From Nitrososphaerales archaeon TH5894 (GTDB taxonomy: Archaea > Thermoproteota > Nitrososphaeria > Nitrososphaerales > Nitrososphaeraceae), in the NCBI GenBank assembly GCA_014523485.1, contig JAATVK010000254.1:1-10713 (forward strand): DNA of 10,713 nt, written 5' to 3'. Positions within the stretch are counted from its first letter, which is position 1. Every line of letters starts with the position of its first letter. The notes under the pieces are model-generated. The model made no database searches. It was not told the DNA's origin and saw only the letters and a list, made by a program, of their open reading frames with translations. A program made the translations under genes and the position numbers. Of the stretch, positions 6,520-10,713 are shown one piece after another.

Positions 6520-7189
6520 GAAAGAAATCACTGAGAATCCTAGCAATAGATCTATGTCTCTTAAATCCTTTGATATTGAAAAATCTAGCTTTGACATAAT
6601 AGAGAATGAAATTGGTAAATATAGGTACAAAAATGAATTGGAATGGAGTATTGTTAGACGAGTAATTCATGCTACTGCAGATTTTGACTTTGCTCGCCAA
6701 CAAAAACTTTTGTTTAACAATGAGGCTATTACCTCAGGATTTCAAGCAATCGAAACTAAATGTAATATCATTACTGATGTAGAAATGGTCAGAGCAGGAA
6801 TATCACGAAACTCACTCACTAAACTTGACTTAAAGTGTCTTTGTAACATCTCTGATAGTAATATCATCGATGAATCTAAGAGACTTAATAAAACACGGGC
6901 AGAAACCTCTATGCGTAACTTGGCAAAAGAGATGAATGGAGGAATAATTGTAATAGGGAATGCACCAACTGCACTAAATGAAGTCATTAAAATGATTAAT
7001 GAGAAGATAACAATTCCATCTTTAATAATTGGTGTGCCTGTAGGCTTTGTTTCCGCACTCGAATCAAAAATAGAACTCTCTAAAAGCGGTATCCCTCATA
7101 TCACTAATATAGGCCGAAAAGGAGGAAGTTCTGTAGCATCTTCAATAGTAAATGCCTTATTGTTATTGTATCTTCATAAAAATAATTAA
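6500..7189 (+). CDS. cbiC: Cobalt-precorrin-8 methylmutase CbiC (CobH family)
   Basis: CbiC moves the C11 methyl group to C12, converting cobalt-precorrin-8 into cobyrinate. Numbered from TTG 6500 (229 residues), motifs are EWSIVRRVIHATADFDFA (48-65, with catalytic His57), TDVEMVRAG (92-100), KTRAETSMR (131-139), IGNAPTAL (152-159), IGVPVGFVSALESK (177-190) and GRKGGSSVA (205-213). The N-terminus is uncertain. TTG 6500 gives a 20-base overlap with cbiX and a basic, unconserved leader. TTG 6512 is possible. ATG 6554 would leave 34 bases after the cbiX stop and 211 residues, still including the helix before EWSIVRR. None has a good ribosome-binding site. The gene is intact and part of the cbiG-cbiX-cbiC unit. 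Confidence 0.94.
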   Translation: MKKRLFKKEITENPSNRSMSLKSFDIEKSSFDIIENEIGKYRYKNELEWSIVRRVIHATADFDFARQQKLLFNNEAITSGFQAIETKCNIITDVEMVRAGISRNSLTKLDLKCLCNISDSNIIDESKRLNKTRAETSMRNLAKEMNGGIIVIGNAPTALNEVIKMINEKITIPSLIIGVPVGFVSALESKIELSKSGIPHITNIGRKGGSSVASSIVNALLLLYLHKNN

Positions 7190-7259
7190 TATAATAAATT
7201 GTTTGCTTGAAATTGAAATGCAAGTAAATCTTAAAAGCTATGCTTATATTAATTTAATA

Positions 7260-7694
7260 TTGAAAGAACTTGTTACTGAAATAGAGATCAATTCAACCCC
7301 TGCAAAAATATGGAAGGTAATTACCGATTTTAAAAATTATTATCAATGGAATCCTATACTTCAAAAAATTAATGGAGAAGCTGAAATTGGAAATAAATTA
7401 GAAATCCATCTACAAACGATAGGAGGAAAGAATAGAGTATATCACCCAAAAGTTATTAAAATCACTCCTAACTACGAATTAAGATGGAAAGGTACATTCC
7501 TTCTACCACAAATATTTTCAGGTGAAAGAATTTTTTTAATTGAAAAACTTTCTGAAAATAAGGTCAATTTTGTAAATAAGGAAATATTTTCAGGAATCGG
7601 GGTCAACTTTACTACCCAAAAAATGGAAGATGATATTATTGAAAGTTTTAAAACAATGAATGAAGCATTAAAAAAAACCATAGAGAAATCATAA
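7260..7694 (+). CDS. SRPBCC (START-like) domain protein
   Basis: A small soluble protein of the SRPBCC/polyketide-cyclase-like superfamily, a helix-grip fold with a deep hydrophobic ligand pocket. From TTG 7260 it has 144 residues. The typical opening strand and helix (VTEIEINSTPAKIWKVITDF, 5-24) lead to the YQWNP turn (28-32), then alternating strands with LRWKG (74-78) and a long C-terminal helix (about 121-142). The frame also has ATG 7218, giving 158 residues, and extends up to 7152 inside cbiC. I prefer 7260 because the family normally begins about there and nearby genes use TTG. It lies 70 bases after cbiC (28 for the ATG start) and may be transcribed with it. The ligand cannot be told from sequence, and a B12 role is only guilt by association. 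Confidence 0.75.
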   Translation: MKELVTEIEINSTPAKIWKVITDFKNYYQWNPILQKINGEAEIGNKLEIHLQTIGGKNRVYHPKVIKITPNYELRWKGTFLLPQIFSGERIFLIEKLSENKVNFVNKEIFSGIGVNFTTQKMEDDIIESFKTMNEALKKTIEKS

Positions 7695-7729
7695 AATATA
7701 CAGAAATCTTATGAAATTAATTTCTTATT

Positions 7730-7763
7730 AATTAATCAATTAATTAATTAATTATGATTAATT
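7730..7763. repeat. Inverted repeat flanking an (ATTA)4 tract
   Basis: AATTAATCA (7730-7738) and TGATTAATT (7755-7763) are perfect 9-base inverted repeats enclosing ATTA repeated four times (7739-7754). The element sits in the 156-base gap after the SRPBCC gene and about 90 bases before the DUF427 start. It could be an operator dyad, a cruciform-prone or bent AT element, or a transcript-end structure. A weak all-AU stem makes a bacterial-type terminator unlikely. Confidence 0.5.
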
Positions 7764-7791
7764 GGACATGTAATTCATCTATCAAGATATG

Positions 7792-7828
7792 CTATATAGT
7801 AAAGGTTTAGTGTAGCAATGTTTTAAAG
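7792..7828 (+). promoter_or_regulatory. Candidate promoter of the DUF427 gene
   Basis: Two TATA-like elements precede the gene: CTATATAG at 7792-7799 and TTTTAAAG at 7821-7828. The second is centred about 26 bases before ATG 7851, as expected for a leaderless transcript. The first would give a leader of roughly 25 bases. No Shine-Dalgarno sequence is present. The call is inferred from position. Confidence 0.35.
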
Positions 7829-7850
7829 TAGAATAATCTTAAAATTAAAT

Positions 7851-8135
7851 ATGAAAGCAATTTGGAACGATGTAATTTTGGCAGAAAGTAATTCGACGGT
7901 AGTAATCGAAGGAAACCATTACTTCCCTCCTGAATCTATTAAAAGACAATTTTTTAAAGATAGTAGCATGCATACAAGATGCGGTTGGAAAGGAATTGCA
8001 AGCTATTATACAATAAAGATCGAAGATGAACTTAATCCAGATTCAGCATGGTATTATCCAGAACCTTTAGACAAAGCTAGACATATAAAAAATTATGTGG
8101 CTTTTTGGAATGGAATAAAAGTAGAAGAAGATTAA
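7851..8135 (+). CDS. DUF427 family protein
   Basis: A 94-residue DUF427 protein with the family pattern throughout: MKAIWNDVILAES at the start, YFPPESI (24-30), TRCGWKGIASYY (42-53), AWYYPEP (66-72) and IKNYVAFWNG (79-88). Most relatives have CPWKG where this has CGWKG (Cys44, Trp46). The family forms a small all-beta (beta-tent) fold of unknown biochemical role and is common in soil bacteria and some archaea. Length is normal for a single-domain member. The ATG at 7851 has no ribosome-binding site and likely heads a leaderless transcript. It stands alone, convergent with the dehydrogenase gene 48 bases away, so neighbours do not suggest a function. The family call is firm, the function unknown. 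Confidence 0.9.
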   Translation: MKAIWNDVILAESNSTVVIEGNHYFPPESIKRQFFKDSSMHTRCGWKGIASYYTIKIEDELNPDSAWYYPEPLDKARHIKNYVAFWNGIKVEED

Positions 8136-8183
8136 ATAAGATCATTTTATATTTTATTTTGTTATATGGATTTACTTAGATCA

Positions 8184-9212
8184 TCACTTATTTATTATGA
8201 TAGCTTTTATTACATCTTTTCTATCATGTACTTTTTTAAAGGCATCCTTAGATTCTGATATACTATATCTGTGTGTTATTATTTTATTAACATCAATGTC
8301 CATATGTGTTATCATAACTAACGCTTCATGTATTTCCTCATTAGTAGCAGCGTATGTTGTTTTAATTTTGACTTCTTTTGAGTAAATTTTATTAATATCT
8401 ACATTTACTTTAATTTCTTTTTCAGGTTCCCCAAAAATTAAGATGGTTCCTCCTTTTCTTATGAGATCAACTGATTTATTTAAAACACTCATATCAGATG
8501 TAGCAATAATGATTAAATCTGGAGAAAACCTATCATTCAAATCAAATAGACTGTCAATTTCTGATATTCTTCCATTGATGCATATTCCTAGATTCATTTT
8601 TTTACAAAAGTCAACCCTATTTTGATTTATGTCTATACAATAAATTGTGGAAGCCCCATAAATTTTAGCTAACATAGCATGAAGAATACCGATAGGACCA
8701 ATCCCAAATATTAATACTGAATCACCTTTTACGAATGATATTTTCTTCCACCCTCGAATACAACAAGCAAGGGGTTCAATCATTGAACCTTCTTCAAAAC
8801 TGATTGAATCAGGAAGCTCAAAAATACTCTGATTATTTACAATCCATTCTGAAAGTATGATTTTTTCTGAAATCCCACAAGGAAAAATATTATCTGTAAA
8901 TTTTTCACACATTGTTTTATTGCCATGGATGCAATAATGACAACCATTACAAGGAGCATGGTGATTTACAAAAACCCTTTTTCCTTCATATTTTTTTCCA
9001 TTAAAACTTTTACCAACTTTAACGATTGTTCCAGTTATCTCATGCCCTAATTTGGAAGTGGGTTTGCAAGAATCGGCAAAAACATTTCGGATATCAGATC
9101 CACAAATTCCACACGATCCCAAATTAATTAAAATTTCTTTATCTTTGATTATTGGCTCATCAATTTCAACTAATGATATGGTTTTATCGGATAATAATTT
9201 TAAGGCTTTCAT
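8184..9212 (-). CDS. Zinc-dependent medium-chain alcohol/polyol dehydrogenase
   Basis: A 342-residue zinc-binding medium-chain dehydrogenase, normal in length and intact. The catalytic-zinc site is Cys37 (CGICGSD), His57-Glu58 (GHE) and probably Glu146 (EPLAC). The structural-zinc site is complete: Cys88, Cys91, Cys94 and Cys102. The nucleotide-binding motif GIGPIG is at 170-175, and Asp194 at the end of the second Rossmann strand (YCIDINQNRV) points to NAD rather than NADP. Overall it resembles the threonine/sorbitol dehydrogenase branch, but the substrate cannot be assigned. The start is ATG at 9212, with no Shine-Dalgarno sequence and a palindromic AT element at 9240-9255 in the TATA position. 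It lies on the same strand as cbiA, 74 bases downstream of it, so it could be read from the cbiA transcript or its own promoter. Confidence 0.88.
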   Translation of the reverse strand: MKALKLLSDKTISLVEIDEPIIKDKEILINLGSCGICGSDIRNVFADSCKPTSKLGHEITGTIVKVGKSFNGKKYEGKRVFVNHHAPCNGCHYCIHGNKTMCEKFTDNIFPCGISEKIILSEWIVNNQSIFELPDSISFEEGSMIEPLACCIRGWKKISFVKGDSVLIFGIGPIGILHAMLAKIYGASTIYCIDINQNRVDFCKKMNLGICINGRISEIDSLFDLNDRFSPDLIIIATSDMSVLNKSVDLIRKGGTILIFGEPEKEIKVNVDINKIYSKEVKIKTTYAATNEEIHEALVMITHMDIDVNKIITHRYSISESKDAFKKVHDRKDVIKAIIINK

Positions 9213-9239
9213 GAACTGTTTCTCTATAGTGAAGATCGA

Positions 9240-9255
9240 ATAAATTTAAATTTAT
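9240..9255 (-). promoter_or_regulatory. Palindromic TATA/operator-like element before the dehydrogenase
   Basis: ATAAATTTAAATTTAT is a perfect 16-base palindrome located 28-43 bases upstream of the dehydrogenase ATG (minus strand). That is where a TATA box with its BRE would sit for a leaderless or short-leader transcript. The symmetry means it could also bind a dimeric regulator. It suggests the dehydrogenase has its own promoter despite following cbiA. Confidence 0.4.
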
Positions 9256-9286
9256 CACTAAATAAATTTTGGCTAAGCGATGATTT

Positions 9287-10713
9287 TTATTTTCTTGAAA
9301 ATTTTTTGCAATTTAAAATAAACTTTTGTGGTAATTTAGTATTAGAAAAGTGAAGATGAGTATATGATGCAAGAGTGTTATAAACTACAATACCATCTTT
9401 TTGATTCGTTATTCCTTTTCCTTTATTTAAATAATATGAAAATTTAGAATCCAATGGAATATTTTCCAATTCAGAAAAATGAAATTCATGACCTTTAACG
9501 CTATTTATATTACCGAAAACTGATTCATTTATCACTTGGCCCTGTGTATAGTTAAGCGTTAATCTATTCGTCATTTTTGTTATAGCATCGATTAATCCTA
9601 CCAATTTAAAAGATTTATTCGAATTTACTTTTAATCCACGTTTTTTATCATTTTTATAACTAGGAATTCCTTCCTTAATAGATTTACACAGGTACATCAA
9701 ACCACCACATTCTGCATAGATTGGTATCTGACTTTCAGCTATTTTTTTAAGAGCTCCCATCATAGAAAGATTTTTACTCAAATCACTAGCTAATATTTCG
9801 GGGAATCCACCTCCTATTATAATTCCATCAATATTTTCCGGCAACCTGTCATCATTTAAAGGACTAAAGAAAACAAGTTGTGCCCCTTTTTTTTGTAAAA
9901 TATCAAGATTTTCTTGGTAATAAAAGTTAAAAGATTCGTCTAACGCAATTGCAATTTTTATAGTTTGGATATTTCGATCTCTCCATCTATCAATTTTTTC
10001 CTTTTTAATTTTCTCACTTTGTATAGGTCCGATCAAACGAAGAATTTTTTCCTCATCTAAAGATTCGGATATAACCTTGGCTGAATTTAGTATCTCTATT
10101 CTTCTTTTATCATCTAATTCCTCTCTTGGAATTAGGCCTAAATGTCTTTCAGAATAAATAAAATTCTGATTCTTATGTACTATGCCCACAATTGGAATTT
10201 TGATTTTTTCTGCGAAAGCATCTTGGATAAATTTAAAATGCCTATGACTCGAGATTTTATTAAGTATAATTCCTTTAATTTGTAATCCTTTCTCAAAATT
10301 TAAAAAACCATAAGCAATAGCGGCTATAGATCTTGCAGCTTTACTAGCATCTATAACTAAAATTATTGGGGAATTTAGTATTTTTGCTATATGGGCAGTA
10401 CTTGCGAAATTATTTTTTCCACCAGCACCGTCAAATAACCCCATTACACCTTCAATAATGGCTATATCTTTTCCTATGGTATACTTCTCAAAAGTATTGA
10501 TTACTCCTTTTTTTCCCATTAACCATGCATCGAGAGTATAAGAAGGACTATTAGTAACAAAATGATGATATGAGGGATCAATGAAATCTGGGCCTACCTT
10601 AAAAGCTTGAGTTTTAAAACCTAGGTTTTTGAGTAGATAAAGAATTGCTAAAGTAATAGAAGTTTTCCCTACACCACTTGTGGTACCAGCAATTATTATT
10701 CGAGGAATCGGCA
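9287..10713 (-). CDS. cbiA: Cobyrinic acid a,c-diamide synthase, 5' end beyond window
   Basis: CbiA (CobB family) amidates the a and c side chains of cobyrinate using ATP and glutamine. The visible 474 residues run to the window edge; only the first few residues are missing, since the reading frame continues 64 codons above the ATG at 10519 and includes the essential P-loop. In visible numbering, the N-terminal dethiobiotin-synthetase-like domain has IIIAGTTSGVGKTS (5-18), KVGPDFIDPSYH (38-49) and IIEGVMGLFDG (85-95). The C-terminal class I-like glutaminase domain has DGIIIGGGFPE (295-305), YAECGGLMYL with nucleophile Cys335, GHEFHFSE (407-414) and ASYTHLHF with His452. Starting at the internal ATG would remove the P-loop, so that start is wrong. 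The gene converges on the cbiD-cbiC block. Hydrogenobyrinate-type CobB is the aerobic-pathway equivalent; CbiD/CbiG/CbiX favour the CbiA substrate. Confidence 0.95.
   Translation of the reverse strand, partial: PIPRIIIAGTTSGVGKTSITLAILYLLKNLGFKTQAFKVGPDFIDPSYHHFVTNSPSYTLDAWLMGKKGVINTFEKYTIGKDIAIIEGVMGLFDGAGGKNNFASTAHIAKILNSPIILVIDASKAARSIAAIAYGFLNFEKGLQIKGIILNKISSHRHFKFIQDAFAEKIKIPIVGIVHKNQNFIYSERHLGLIPREELDDKRRIEILNSAKVISESLDEEKILRLIGPIQSEKIKKEKIDRWRDRNIQTIKIAIALDESFNFYYQENLDILQKKGAQLVFFSPLNDDRLPENIDGIIIGGGFPEILASDLSKNLSMMGALKKIAESQIPIYAECGGLMYLCKSIKEGIPSYKNDKKRGLKVNSNKSFKLVGLIDAITKMTNRLTLNYTQGQVINESVFGNINSVKGHEFHFSELENIPLDSKFSYYLNKGKGITNQKDGIVVYNTLASYTHLHFSNTKLPQKFILNCKKFSRK

Noticed and set aside
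7152..7259. Long SRPBCC N-terminus starting at ATG 7152 inside cbiC
   Set aside because: The first residues (a Cys/Ile-rich stretch) come from the cbiC end read in another frame and do not resemble the family. The SRPBCC fold begins after 7260.
8136..8183. AGATCAT repeated at both ends of the DUF427-dehydrogenase gap
   Set aside because: It is a seven-base direct repeat in a 48-base AT-rich convergent gap, within chance expectation, and it has no other hallmark of a mobile-element target duplication.
8197..8625. Plus-strand small open frames opposite the dehydrogenase, including hydrophobic stretches resembling membrane segments
   Set aside because: The antisense of AT-rich coding sequence readily gives Ile/Leu/Phe-rich frames. 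The minus strand encodes an intact dehydrogenase with all its zinc ligands.
8184..9212. Dehydrogenase as an L-threonine dehydrogenase feeding aminopropanol to cobalamin
   Set aside because: The family resemblance covers many polyol and alcohol dehydrogenases, and the B12 linker is normally made from threonine phosphate by decarboxylation. Proximity alone does not support this role.
9287..10519. A cbiA reading frame starting at ATG 10519
   Set aside because: That start would delete the P-loop. Translation of the minus strand from the window edge to 10520 stays open for 64 codons and contains the expected GTTSGVGKTS and KVGPDFIDP motifs, so the gene runs off the window.

Overview
This is an AT-rich archaeal window carrying conserved information-processing genes (a RadB-type recombinase paralogue, an Sm-like RNA-binding protein, a RIO2-type kinase) and a block of anaerobic cobalamin (vitamin B12) genes. 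A bacterial-type methionine adenosyltransferase beside archaeal Sm and RIO2 genes, complete corrin-ring synthesis, low GC and accessory DUF427, SRPBCC and zinc-dehydrogenase genes all fit an ammonia-oxidising archaeon of the Thaumarchaeota/Nitrososphaeria. That assignment is inferred from gene content; no rRNA gene is present to confirm it.

Layout, left to right. (1) 8-715 (-): radB-like ATPase, divergent from an Sm-like gene (790-1065, +) followed 23 bases later by metK (1089-2231, +). (2) 2290-3165 (-): RIO2-type kinase, convergent with metK and divergent from cbiD. (3) 3347-7189 (+): cbiD, cbiG, cbiX and cbiC. cbiG/cbiX share an ATGA overlap. A small SRPBCC gene follows cbiC. (4) 7851-8135 (+): DUF427 protein behind an AT-rich spacer with an inverted repeat. 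(5) 8184-9212 (-): zinc- and NAD-dependent medium-chain dehydrogenase. (6) 9287-10713 (-): cbiA/cobB, whose first few codons lie beyond the right edge. Its coding region extends 64 codons upstream of the first internal ATG, through the P-loop to the edge.

The B12 genes cover cobalt insertion into sirohydrochlorin (CbiX), ring-contraction chemistry (CbiG), C1 methylation (CbiD), the C11-to-C12 methyl shift that gives cobyrinate (CbiC), and a,c-diamidation (CbiA). CbiX, CbiG and CbiD together mark the early-cobalt (anaerobic-type) route. The other methyltransferases, the reductase and the late steps are not in this window. MetK makes the S-adenosylmethionine (SAM) that the corrin methylations consume, but it is a housekeeping enzyme and its proximity may be chance.

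No RNA genes, CRISPR arrays, insertion sequences or phage genes were seen, and no gene-free stretch exceeds 300 bases. I did not find a convincing new multi-gene system. The observations most worth a second look are a two-domain CbiX whose N-terminal domain has lost both metal-site histidines, four genes that can only start at TTG or another non-ATG codon, and several perfect AT-rich palindromes in promoter regions.
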